Part shown: positions 11,400 through 23,700 of the stretch, one piece after another
Position numbering within the stretch: position 1 is the first letter of the stretch
Layout: every line of letters starts with the position of its first letter
NCBI GenBank assembly: GCA_008638375.1
Contig: CM018043.1
Span: forward strand, 36,707,896 to 36,771,895
Length of the DNA: 64,000 nucleotides
Reading direction: 5' to 3'
Source of the DNA: Nyssa sinensis
Lineage: Eukaryota; Streptophyta; Magnoliopsida; Cornales; Nyssaceae
Program-made: the position numbers and the translations under genes
Notes under the pieces: model-generated
The model's database searches: none
What the model saw: only the letters and a program-made list of their open reading frames with translations
What the model was told of the DNA's origin: nothing

Positions 11400-13439
11400 G
11401 TAAATTTTTATCGATTAAAACTCAAATGCTTTACAAGGATTCTTTATAGCTCTTTCTATTGTGATAACCCATCCAGTCACACCTACCACATCTAATCTCC
11501 CTTACATTTTCCCCATTTAAACGTAGCCTCTTCTTTCTTGGCCTACCAAGTTGCTTCTTTGACAAAGGCAGTAGGATTGAATCTTTACCCACATTAAAAG
11601 TAGGTTTCTTAATGGTTAAAATGGGATAGATTGACTAAGAGTAACACTCTTTGTAGTTGCTGATGTGAAAGTAATGATCAACAAAAGCATTCAAGTCCAT
11701 ACCACAGTTCCGAATTACTACTAGCGCATGGGCACAAGGGTAACCATTTAGCTGCCACTGATAACAAGAGCAAGATTTCTTTCTAATGCCAACAACCACA
11801 GATGGGTGAGAATGTACTTCAAAAACACCATCACTCGATCAACTGACCACCCAAGACCTCCCAATATTGGCCACTGCCTTCAACTTTGCTTCTATTTTGG
11901 AGCACACCATACCATACCATTTCTTGCATTCCTCTCTCTTGAAAAAAATATTCTTTATTAATTTGACACGTATTGTATCAACCATCTTCATCACAGGTAA
12001 TTGTCGGGCCTCACAAATTTGAAAATTAAAGGATTCCACTGCATTTGAAGTCATCTCCCCATGATGTTGTCCTTCAAAATAAGAATTAGCCCAATGCTTG
12101 TCGGGCCTCACAAATTTGAAAATTAAAGGATTCCACTGCATTTGAAGTCATCTCCCCATAATGTTGTCTTTCAAAATAAGAATTAGCCCAATGCTTGTAT
12201 GGTAACTCCAATATGAACTTTTCTACCCTCTTACCACCCTCATTCAACAGTATAGTAAGCTTTTCATGAAATAAAGGCAATATAGGAGCCTAAGCACACT
12301 CTCTGAGCTTGTAAACCATACGGTCCCTAAACAACTTATTCGCGCCAGAAAGCTTATCCCTTAGGTTTCCTTTCAAATGGTGCAAACAGTATCCATAAAA
12401 ATAATGAAAGATATAGGTCCAAACAGCTTGAAGTAATCTTGCATTATGATATGATATAAACATAATAATCCTTTCATCCCCAATGACTTGTGACAAATGT
12501 AAACAAAACCAATACCAATTGTCATCATTCTTATAATCGATAACAGTTAAACCAACAAGAAACAATCCTAATATATACAATAGATGAACATAAAATCAAA
12601 GGTCCAATATTAATAAAAACAAATCAGCACAATAACAAATATAAATTCAGAATATTATTATAAACTCTAATAAATTGATACAAATATCATATATACACCA
12701 ACATATTTGTTGGAACAGTAAATATAAAATTGTACAGTTTTACACATTCAGAAAAATCATAAGACATCAAAAAATGTATAATATGGCAACAAAAAAAAAA
12801 AAAAAAAAACAAAACCCAATCATTACACCAATAAAAAAAAAAAAAAGTGGAGAGATACAGATCTAATAAAATACAAATACTAGTAAAAATTGAACACATT
12901 AGTAAATGTGTAAAAACTTACACATTCAAACATATGATAAATCATTAAAAACAATTAAAAGCATATTTTGCTCCACATACAAGAAAAATGCAAAAAATAT
13001 AAAAGTATTACCTTGATTATTGTCCTTAGCAACAGTAGAAAACAAATTACCCTTGTATCGCCCCTTCAAGAACGTGTCATCCATAAAAGCATCGGCTGAC
13101 AATATTGGAAACCATATATAAAAGCATTAAATGCTACAAATAACCTTCTAAATCTTTTTAAATCAACATCAAAGTTAAGATGTATGTGACTTCCCGGATT
13201 AACCTTGCGAATCTCCTCTACATACTACCTTAATTGGTCAAATGATAAAGCCTCGTCACCACACAACTTACCTCTAGCTTTCTCAACCCCAACCATGCAG
13301 AGTGATAACTGATATCAACTCCATGATGCTTCTTAAAAAAATGGATCACATCCATCGAACGAGTCAAGGGCTTACCCCAAACTTCTTCTAAAATTACATC
13401 ACTAATTAAATTAAAGCTAATGCATAGATTTTGTAACAC
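11400..13439 (-). pseudogene. Mutator-like (MULE) transposase, C-terminal two thirds, broken
   Basis: A MULE transposase cuts and joins DNA at the element's inverted ends. Reading down the minus strand: 13439-13230 holds the linker with 'HHGVDISYHSAWLGLRK'; 13200-13000 holds the start of the DDE domain with frame breaks; 12580-12290 holds 'DNWYWFCLHL' and 'YCLHHLKGNLRDKLSG'; 12280-11839 holds 'HWANSYFE' and 'TSNAVESFN'; 11800-11700 holds a SWIM zinc finger (SCSCYQWQLNGYPCAHA); and 11600-11430 ends in a basic GRP stretch and a CxxC pair. The block usually reading FISD-R-H reads FISYHN, so the second catalytic Asp is not there. A 97-base tandem duplication (12001-12194) shifts the frame. It continues upstream at 17601 beyond an LTR insertion. 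It is certainly inactive as it stands. Confidence 0.75.
12001..12194. repeat. 97-bp tandem duplication inside the MULE
   Basis: Two adjacent copies, 12001-12097 and 12098-12194, both starting TTGTCGGGCCTCACAAA and differing at about three bases. Ninety-seven is not a multiple of three, so the transposase frame is broken here. Confidence 0.9.
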
Positions 13440-14073
13440 CTTGGCCCGATTAAATAATAATTAAGTTACTAATTATTAATTAGTGACCCATAATAGAATT
13501 ATTAAGAAAATTTAATTGGGAAACAAACTATAATTCCAAAAATTAGTTCCGAGACCTTAAAATAATGAAGTCAACTCCGAAAAAATAAATCCAAAATTAA
13601 GATTACGATTTCATGAAGAACCAAATGATAGATTCAAATACATGAACAAATTACAAGAAGAGAATATTGACAAAAAAGTTAAAATAAATAAATTAAATGC
13701 CAAACAAGGCACAAAGAGGAAAATAGCAAAAATAAGCCCAAAGTGAGGCCAATGGGTTTTGAACCCTTGACCCAAGGTAGACAAAGCACTTAGGCCCACC
13801 TCTCAAATTGGCCAATGGCCTTTCATGCACCAAAAGAAATTCTTTAAATCAAAATAATTATTTAAAAACATATGACTACATATACACACATCTGTATTGC
13901 GTGTATTTAGAAAGAAATCAAATCGTGAGTGTGTTCAGACTTGTAGAGAGAGAAAATTAGAGTGAGAAAGAGAGTTAGAGAGAGAGAGTGAAGAAGAAGG
14001 AAGAGAAGAGAGAGGGCTCCCTGCATGGCTGTCTGACCTGAAGGAGACCACAAAGCCTTAACCAAGAAGAAGA

Positions 14074-14129
<56 letters not shown>

Positions 14130-17100
14130 GCACTGTTTGGAGGTAAAACACAAAACCACCCATTTTTCTCTCTCTAGGAATTTTTCATTTTTACAAACTG
14201 TTTAGGCCTTTGTAAATGCATGCATGACATTTAGGGTTTAGAAACTTGAATGAAGCATGATGATTGGGCCCTAAAACAGCTGAAGACACCAAAAACAGTA
14301 CACATCTGCCATTATTAGACCTCGAATGTGCCGGTCTGAAATAACCTTCATGAAACATAATTTTGTGGTGTTAGACCTAAAATAGGTCTTATGAGGGTAT
14401 CAAAAACCCCATGCCGCGACCTAAAATCCTAGGTAAAGCCCTCCAAAATCTGACTTGCAGTTTCGGGTCTTATAGACCAAACTCACAAATAGACCACAAA
14501 AACTAATTCTGTAGTTAGGGGATGAATATACATTAGCCTAGGATCACAATAGACCAAGAAACGCGTGAAAAGGTTCAGAAATGAGCAAGCAATGGGCGAT
14601 TTACAGTCGCCATTATTGGAGCTCGAACCAACCTTATACACTGTTTCGAAGCTTGAAACTAATGCTAAAATGTTGGCCTAACATCTAGAAACAATTTGGG
14701 ATGGATAGCAGTAAGAAATCGTGGCCAGAATATTACGAAATCAAAAAGAAAAGAAATCAGGAATCAGGGCAAAAATAGGAGAAGAGAGGAAGAAGATGAA
14801 CAGTGCGAGGGTCGGTTCTCGGTCGGGACCCGACCCATCGCATAAGTGGGTTTACATGAAACTACGTCGTTTGGTTAAGGAGATTTAAATTTTGAAATTT
14901 AGGGCTGACGTCATCATGATGTCGCATCACGCAATGAACCGGCCAAACCGGTTGGTTCAACGAAATGATAGACCGGTTCACTTACAAATTAACTGAACCT
15001 TTTGGTTCATTTTAATAGTTTTAAAGAATTACAATCTAACCCCCACCGTTTAGGAAAATTTTACAAAGACTCGAATTTTTAAAAGAAATATTCAAACGAG
15101 CCCTGGAAAAATAAATAAATAATAAAATAATTATTTAATTATTTTATTAAATGGGTAAAATTACTATTTACCCTCGGACACTAAATGAGTCAAATGAAGT
15201 CCAAACTAAAATAAATGAATAGTGTATTTTGATTATTTTGGATGCTCTGGACACAATGGTAGGGTCCGTTTCCTAAGATGGGACTCCAAAAAATTAAGAC
15301 GCGTTTAGGTATAAATTATCAAAATGCCCCTAAGACAATACCAAGCCCAAGTTAAGTTCAGATTGGACGAAACTGACACCAATAGAAGCCCAAATATTAG
15401 CGAGCTTGTATATATGATTAAATAATGATTCGGGGTCAGAACGTCATAAAATTTAAATGATTGATGTGTCTCTATGATCAAAAGCAGATACCAAATGAAG
15501 TCCAAAAGACCTAAAAATTTACGTATAAGATATGTAAAATATTCTGAGGATCATGATAGGTCCGGGGCAAGAAAAATAAATTACCATTTTGCCCCTGCAT
15601 ATGCCCAAGGCCAAATAAAAAGCTGAGAAGGTCTAAATTGACTTTCTTCGATGTTCCGAATCTAACGGTGAGGTCCAAAATACCAAAATAGGTATTGAGA
15701 AATAAGTCACGTGAAAAAAATAAAAATTTATTAAATCACCACAAGTAGACCGGTAAGACCAATCCTAGGAAGTTAGGATACGTCAGGTCTAAGATTAATT
15801 AAAGAGCATCAATTTACAGATGATTTGAAGTAAATAAGGAATTAATTGAAGTCTTGATAAATTTGATTTTTAGGAACTACAAGGAAAAAGGGGAAGCCAC
15901 CAGTAGAGCTAACCCAGGAGAACAAGGTGAGTAATCCTATACTTTGAAGTGGAGGTTTTAATCTCAATGAATTTTGAAGTGATTTGAAGTTCAAGTATTC
16001 TGAAATGTTTTTATGAAAATATCTGCCGTATTTTAAATTTTAAATTCTCGTATTTATATGCTCTATATTTCAAATGTACTGTCGTATTAATTATCAATCT
16101 ACCATGGCATGCAAATTTATTTTTGATATTCTGACAAATGATACATTTATTTTCTGCATGTCCATGTAAATGCCAATTTTATTAAATGTCTCTTGAATTA
16201 AATGTTTTCATTCTGTCTACGCTTTAATAAATTCATGTACATCGTGATTTAAACTCCTAAAGCTTATGTGTTAAATGTTTCAAGTATTGCCCTCCAAGTA
16301 TTTAAAGACACCGTTAAATTATCCATGTTCTGAATACTCATGAAAACTCTTTCCTTTATTAAAGTCATGTTTTTAAAAGCTTATCAAAAGTATTTCTTGA
16401 AGAAGCCATGTTCTTGGATGCTCATAAAAAGCTTTTCTTGAAAAGACATGTTTTAATGCTCGTGAAAAGCACATATTTGAAGAAATCATGTTTTCAATGC
16501 TTTTTGAAAAGCATCATTAAAGAATTAAAACGTTTTACAAGATAATGGTGCATAAGCACTGCAATTGATATTGGGTTCCTTCAGAACTCAATTGACATGA
16601 AGAATGCCCGGTCAGTAGGATCTAATCCCCCAGGCATGAGATCTCTCAGAAGTAAGACTGGAATCTGGTTTCGAAACGGATTCTCCTAATTAAAGTGAAA
16701 AGATGACAATGTTTTCAGAAATGGTAGCAGGTATTAAACCCCCATTTATCTGAAACGGGTTTTTATATAACCCTTTGAAGTTTTGAAGAAGAAGAAATTT
16801 ACATCCTTCTATTTTCATGGAAATGATTTCAAATTATTTCCTTGGTCTTCAAATGGCCACTCTGCACATGTTTATAAATTCTGTTGCATATTAAATGCTT
16901 TATTGAGTGCTTTAAAATGCACCACACTACGTGATTTGAAGATTCTTGTATTCTGCGAATATTGAAATATATGCCTAGCTTGAATGCCTTGAATGCTTCA
17001 TGCTATCTTTTTAAAGAATTCTATTTTTAGTATCTGAAGTATATGTGCAATTAGTAGTGTATGTTTATATGAACCTTCTCTTATAACTAACCCACTACCA

Positions 17101-17600
17101 GTTGAAACCCATGACAAAGTACTGGAATTACTCATTAGGCTTTTCGAAGCTCACCCCTATTCCCTAACATTTTTCAGGTGATGACGATGGATGGGAGCCT
17201 TGCCCAACTTGAGGATAGGAGATTGGCAGCTCCATTTTGATTAGGAATTTCGGAAGTACTAGGACCCGTAGTTGGTCAAATTTGATGTAGTAAATTTTGG
17301 ACAAATATGTACTTAAGCCCGAGAGGCAACGGATATGTATCATGTATAACTTTAAATTTTTGGTATGCTTCTGAATGTATATTATTTGTTTACCGCTCCG
17401 AAGATGAAGAAGAAGAGACGTTACCGGGTGGGCGTGCGAAAAGAAAAAGTTTTCAGGCTTCCGCAATTTGCCAGTTCTGGCCCTATTGCACAGCCGTTTG
17501 ACGCCGTTGCTCACGTGAAGCCTTGCCCTAAGGCCCTCGGGCCTGAAGGGCGGTGGTCGCGATTCGGGATTCCTCACAGGGTGGATTTCGGGTCGTGACA
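13432..17600 (+). mobile_element. 4.17-kb LTR-type insertion (solo-LTR-like) in the MULE
   Basis: Starts TGTAACACC and ends GGGTCGTGACA, and is flanked by a perfect 5-base duplication GATTT (13427-13431 and 17601-17605). Its reverse complement starts like copies A and B (TGTCACG...CCCGAAATCC), so it belongs to the same LTR family or a related one in the opposite orientation. Inside are an (AG)n tract (14080-14119), a stretch with GACGTCATCATGATGTC near 14906-14922 and a 'gcccggtcagtaggatc' block near 16606. I see no second LTR, PBS, gag or pol, so a solo LTR is the simplest reading. The MULE reading frame resumes across the two flanks once one GATTT is removed. Confidence 0.75.
14080..14119. 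repeat. (AG)n microsatellite
   Basis: About 20 AG units within the LTR-type insertion. It is the reverse-complement counterpart of the (CT)n tracts in copies A and B. Confidence 0.9.
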
Positions 17601-17610
17601 GATTTTTACT

Positions 17611-18276
17611 TTATTGTGTAGCAACCCCACAACTATGATGCTTGTTCAAACTCTGAATGTAGAAAAATTCATTAGGCCTCTCAACAGATGCATGAATATG
17701 CCATAAATATCCTTTGGATTTACAGAAGAAACATTCTATAGTCACTCTATCTTTGTCATTCTTAACATACTTAAATTGAAGACCACAATCAATAGCATAC
17801 TTACACAAAATATTGTGAAACTCATCAACTCCACCTTTAAAACATTGTCCAACATCAGATATACCTTGAGACCAAATAAATGACAATAAAGGCTTATCCT
17901 TATGAGTACAAAATGATGGTAGAAGGTCAGTTTCATAGTCATCAACTTGACAACAATCAACCAATAAACCATCAAAATCATTTATATCACTAGACGACAG
18001 ACTATCTCCAAAATCAGGAACTTCAACAAAAAAATTAACCATATTTTCACCTATACACTGCAACAATGTCAATATCTTCCCAAAATCATCATCATTCTCA
18101 AACAAGCACTTAGGATAACCTCTCGTACAATAATAAACTGAGAGCTTATCAACACACAATTTATTCCACCGAAGACAAACAAATTTCAACAAATCATCAT
18201 ATCTCAACCCTTTACACCACTTAAACAATGTTGTGCACATGTTATACTGAACCAAACACAAAATAGTAGTATCCAT
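17611..18276 (-). pseudogene. MULE transposase, N-terminal part
   Basis: About 221 codons from an ATG at 18276. Residues 1-120 are the poorly conserved N-terminal region of MuDR-type proteins ('KGLRYDDLLKFVC', then an acidic stretch). Residues about 150-221 are the MuDR DNA-binding region: 'GQCFKGGVDEFHNIL' with conserved Cys (CFFCKSKGYLWHIHAS) and ending 'LNKHHSCGVATQ', where a TAA stop follows. After the stop the same frame would continue across the LTR insertion into 13426-13230. It is therefore the upstream part of the same gene as 11400-13439: one dead MULE of about 7 kb, or about 2.7 kb of coding DNA without the insert. No terminal inverted repeats were confirmed. Confidence 0.75.
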
Positions 18277-20440
18277 TTACACTGTACAACAAAATGATAA
18301 TAAATTAGATAATGTGTAAAATTTACACTTTATTCAATAACAAAAATCAGACAAAATAATGGAAGAAAACAATAAATAAATAATTTAGAATAAGCCTCAA
18401 CAAATATAATAACAACAATAATGAAATTACAGTAAAAAAACTCAAAAATTAATTGTGTAAAATTTTACAGAATCAGAAAGCATGATAGCAAACAACAATT
18501 CAACAAGATAAAACTGATTAAACAAAACAAAAACATAATTAAAATGATAAAAACACCAACCTAGTATAAGAACAATCAAATGTGTCACTTGATAATCGAT
18601 CAACACAAAATACAATTTAGACGGAAAAACAGAGCATCGCCAATAACCAAACAAACAACCTGCGAAATACATAAATTTCATTAGTAATTCAACAAAAAGA
18701 CTAAAAAAATAACAATATTCAATTAAAAATAAAAAACGAAAGCAAACGAAATCTATTCAATCTTAAAATAATAAAAAATAGTTAAATACTACCTTGCTCT
18801 ACCGAAAATAAAACAAATTAATCATCGAGCAAAAATAAAACAAAAACTGATGAAAATTAAATAGCAAATATAAAAGCAACATGATTACTAACCTTGTTCG
18901 GAGACAAAACAACTAAAAATGTGATCAATCAACCAAAACCAAACCAAGAAACACCGTCACAAAAAAAAAGCATTGAAGAAAATGCAGCAACATTCAAATT
19001 CAAATAATGAACAAATTGATTTTTTGACCTAAAACACGAGAATGATAGTTAAATCAAATTGAAATCAGCTCAAATTTTTTTTATTTTAAAAAAGTACCAA
19101 AACATATCAAAACATCTAGCAAAAAAGGCTTAAAAGTCAACACTTCCAAAAATAAACCAAAACAAGTGAAAGGGGTAAAAAAATTCAATAACTGGAGCAT
19201 AAAAGGTGACACGTCACTATTCCGAACTTCAAACAAAGAAAAAAAATTAATGAACTGCCCTTTAGCTTAAAAATGAAATATTTTGTATTTTAAAATAATA
19301 AAACTTTTGTTTCAAGGACTTGTGGCTAATTAACTCATCTTTTAAAGATAGTCGTGGGATGATCCGAATTGTATTACATTGGAACTATTGAACTTACTTT
19401 TAGTAAACAAGTCATTGATCTCAGTTTCTCATGGGCGATGTGGGACTAATGGAAAAACTTACTTGCATTTTGCATCAATAATTTTTCCCAACCGTCTAGA
19501 AAATAAATTTTAAGAATCAATTTTATGAAAACTTTTCTTCATTTTTTATACCTTGATATTGTTAGAAATTTACATGTCGAAATTATTTTTTTATACTTCT
19601 TTAATTTTTCATGTGAATTTATTATACTTAATGACATTCATCATAATTTTTATTATATTTTAATTTTGATATAAAATCTTTAATATTTTTGTTTGTAAAA
19701 ATTATTTATATAAGTTAACAAATTTTGTCCCTTTTTTTCACACATTATTTATTATATATTATTTAAAATTATTTTCACGTTGTATATAATTTTATATATT
19801 ATTAATTTTAATAATAAATATATTTATAATATAATTATGACATAATAATTCAATTTAGATTAATTTAATAATTGAACAACGAGTGATCCGTGATGGCTCT
19901 TTCTTCTGATTCGTCGGTTTGAGTTTTAAAACATTGTTTTAAATTATTCTCTCTATGCACGCAGCGGGACCATCGGATCAACATCAGATGCTATGATACG
20001 TGTTTTAGTAGCTTTCTTTTGCTGCATTGCCGTACCCACAATCCTTTTCCCAAGCCTGTGAATTGATTCGGACACCACGTTACCTTGGGTCCCAGACCCT
20101 CGTCACCAGTAAAAAGTGTTTTCAATTATTCACGAAATTATATATGTTATATGTATGTGTGTATATATATATATATATTTTTTTTTTTAATAACGTAAAA
20201 TTTTTTAAGCACTTAGTCTAATGATAGTTAAGTTTTTTAATTAAGGTTTTTTAATCAAAAGTAAATTTTAGATGTACCAAACTACTTATTAATCTTGTGC
20301 ATTATGTAAATAGTGAATTCGCATTGAAAAAGTCGAACCCACACAATGTCAATAGCGAACTCACGTTGAACAAGTCAAACCCAGACAGATGACTTTTACA
20401 CTTCCTGTGCTCTTACCCTTAGCAGTACGCTACGCCCAGA
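18277..20440. other. AT-rich intergenic DNA, MULE upstream region and CAMTA distal promoter
   Basis: No gene is supported. 18277-19290 is very AT-rich and probably includes the untranslated and terminal part of the MULE. 19290-20440 is AT-rich. 20308-20390 holds a diverged direct repeat of about 43 bases (AATAGTGAATTCGC... / AATAGCGAACTCACG...). Confidence 0.5.
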
Positions 20441-20444
20441 TGGG

Positions 20445-20455
20445 CTATATATATC
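20445..20455 (+). promoter_or_regulatory. Probable CAMTA TATA box
   Basis: CTATATATATC lies 211-221 bases upstream of the ATG, next to a moderately GC-richer stretch. It predicts a transcript start near 20480. The sequence TTTTCAG directly before the ATG could also be a 5'-UTR intron acceptor, which would move the start upstream. Confidence 0.4.
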
Positions 20456-20665
20456 TCATTTCGCCTTCGGTTAATGGACGGAAAGTCACAGCGATTGGTT
20501 CGTACTTCTCCATAGTCAATCTGCCGTCTCTATTTGTATGTGTACATGTATTTAGTTTCAACGTAGCTCCGCCTTTCAATTGCTCTATTTAATCAACTCA
20601 TTTTTCTATAGATTGGAGCTTTTGATGTCTTGATTGAACAAATTAAAGTGTCTTGAGGTTTTCAG

Positions 20666-20729
20666 ATGGAAAGCACCGTTCCAGGACGACTTGCAGGGTG
20701 GGAGATTCATGGTTTCCGTACCATGGAAG
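20666..20729 (+). CDS. CAMTA5: CAMTA exon 1
   Basis: ATG at 20666, 21 codons plus one base, ending GAAG before donor GTACTG. The start was chosen because the leader matches the family and no in-frame upstream ATG fits. Confidence 0.88.
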
Positions 20730-23700
20730 GTACTGCTTTGCGCGCACACCTTTTTTTGTTGTTGTTATTTTTTTTTATTTTATTTTCGAAGGTACTGAAA
20801 TTCTTGTTGCTTCTGCTTCTGTTATGCTTTGATCGAGTTTGGTGATTGAGTGTGGTGGTGTTTTCTTCATTATTGTGTGCGGATGAATGATCAGTGCACT
20901 TATTGAGTTCTTTCTTTAGAATTTACCGTTAATTATGTTATAAAGATGTTTTTTTTTTTTGTATTTATTTAGTAATAATTGAATGGAATCTGAGTGCTTG
21001 GCATGAATAACTGAAATTCCTTGAACAGAGGAAAAGATTATTGTTGCCGTGCAAAGCTGCTATGTCCAAAGTCTCCTTGCAGACATGCAAAACCAAAAGT
21101 CAGAGTTCATCTGAAGTAGCCTGGTGAACTATTCTCGGACGATCAAGTTAGAATTGTGGAAAAAGTCAAGTGTTTCTCGCAAAAGATGAGTTTAGCTTCG
21201 TACCTATCCTCCTTCGATTCTTTGGGATCCGGATATCCTTAGGATTCTCTCCCTGTTTGAATTTAGGATAGGCTCCCTGGGTTGAGGTCTTATTTTCCAG
21301 TTCTGCTCCTTCTGTCCTGATTCTGATTCCACCTCGGAAGGTATTAAGGCGCTGCCAATGCAGGTGCTAAAGGCTTATCTTCAGGACCTCTAGAGATTTT
21401 AGGATGTCCTTACTTGGTCTTGGTAATTTTGGGGTATATCAACTACTCCCCCCCAGGACCTCGTGATCAAAGAATTTGAGGTTCCGACCTCTGCTTTTAA
21501 TAATGTGTCTATTCACGTTTTTCGAAGAGGCACGTCTAATCAATCATGACTCTTGACAAGCTGCTGTTTTTTGGGTACGCCCAATATAATTTATTGCCCG
21601 TAGTGATGAAATGGCTAAATTTTTTGATCCAACATCATTTAATGTCCTCAAAATTCCTTGCCTATAAATTCAAGAGAAATCCTTTGCTTCCCTGTTCCTT
21701 CGTGTTTCTAGCATTCTTGGCGAACACCCTTCTTCCCTTTCAATTATCATGGCTTTTTAGGCTAGACACTTCTTTTTTACTCATTTTTTTTTCTCTCAAG
21801 AAGATGGCGGATTTTGGGGGTAATCCTGACCAAAGATTTGATCCGTCAAAGGCCCCTCAAGTTGGGGTCTCTGAGACCTGTATAGTGGATCGGTTTGAGG
21901 ATGAGATTAGGGTTGTAGACGTAGGGTTAGATTAAATCGACCCTAAACCTTCCCCATCTGACTATGAAGCCACCGTCTCACTGAATCTGACCTTGTCCAT
22001 CTTATGACTTTGTTTAGTATCCCAGGAAATGTTTCGATCAGACTTCCAACTCCCAATGAACGTCCCTCTACCCCGGGACCTCGTGAAATGTGTGTATAGG
22101 GTTTAGTTTGAAATAGGGCCTTAGGTTTCCTTTTCACTCCTTTATTTGCTAATTTTTCTTCCTGTACAATATTTGCCTTGCCCAAATTAACATAAATGGC
22201 TGGAGGGCTTTAATAGGCTTCATTTTCCTGGCTCATCGGAACAAGGTCAAACTAGATTTGGACCTCTTCAGGGCTCCTATGGACCTGAAAAAAGGGAAAG
22301 AGGACCTCTATTACCCCTTTTTTGACTCCCAATACCGTATCTTTCACGAAGTTCTAGACTCAAACAAGACCTAGAAAAAGTATTACTTTTTTGTCAAAAG
22401 AGGTTTGGAAAATTTTGAACACAGAGTTCAACTCCAGAACTATCCCAAGTACCCCAGGAGTTCTTGGTGAGTTTGAGTCCTGGAGCTTACCCCATATTTG
22501 TTTTTAAAGTAATAACCCTCCCTGTTTTTTGGGTAGGTACTCAAGCTTTAAAAAGTCCGAAATTGAGCAAGGCTCAGGTGAAAGACCTAAAGAAATTGTT
22601 GCAGCCTAACTACCGACCTCTGAGGGACATACTAAGCTAGGACAGTCTTCTTGCTGTCGCCCTAATTAGTTTAATACCGATTAATTTTGACTAAAGATTT
22701 TATATCTGCTCTTCTCGCGATATAGAAAAAAGAAAAAACTTTTATTATTGTGATTGTAACAAGTGGGTCGATGGGGAAAATAAGAATCCCCACCCGGAAA
22801 TGATAAAATATACTAAAAAGAAAGGCTTGTATCTTGTCTTTATTCTTTTTTCAAACAAAAAAGTATTTTAGAATTCAGTAAACAGAAAAATTATTATTCT
22901 ACAGATCAGAAGAACGAGGAAAATTCCATTTCATATTGATTAATCCAAAATGATGGATCTCCAAAAAAGGGTATTGTTAGGGTTCAGGCCCAAAGCAAAG
23001 TAGAGGAAAAATGCGGATCCGATTGCTGCCCCTTCGTCAAAATGACTCATGCTCCTTGACAAGTCCTCCTTAGAGGGGACCATTTCTAATCCCAGGGTTG
23101 AGTTCGCTCCCTCTGAAGCTGACCGGACTGGGCCTTCTACAGATCTTGTAGGAGGCATTGAGAAGGACAGACAAGATCCTCCTTTGAGCACCAATGACGC
23201 GATCGCTCCTCGCCATGGGAAGGGTGGTGGTGATCCTAGCCATTTTCGAGTTTGGACCCCATCCTTCCCTACTGTGGAGGACACCATGGAAAAAACCTAG
23301 TCGGAAGGCAAGAAATCGATCCTCGACCAAATTGAGAAGTTGAGCATCAGCGAGGTCCTCCACACATGCCTAGTAGCTCAGAGTAAGGTCAGTTCTCTTT
23401 CTAGAAACTTCTTCTCTCTCTATTTTCATAAAAATTATATACTTCTCTCTCTTTATGTTTTAAAGGCCATGCACATCATGGTTGCCTTGGGCAGGGTCAA
23501 GTATGAGTCTTATGATTTGGAGGCCCAGATCTAGCTCCAGTTGATGGATGCTACTGAGGCTGCTGAATCGGATTGACCAGCTCCAGAAGGACCTTGAAGC
23601 TTCTAACATCGACCTTGCCACTGCCAACTCTTTGTTTGAAAGGTCTTGAGAAAGACTTGGAGGTGGCCAAGGGGATTATAACAGCCCGAGAGTCGGAGAG

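Noticed and set aside
17164..17598. Overlapping ORFs on both strands near the right end of the 13432-17600 element
   Set aside because: Inside the LTR-type insertion; opposite-strand ORFs of similar length and no family match.
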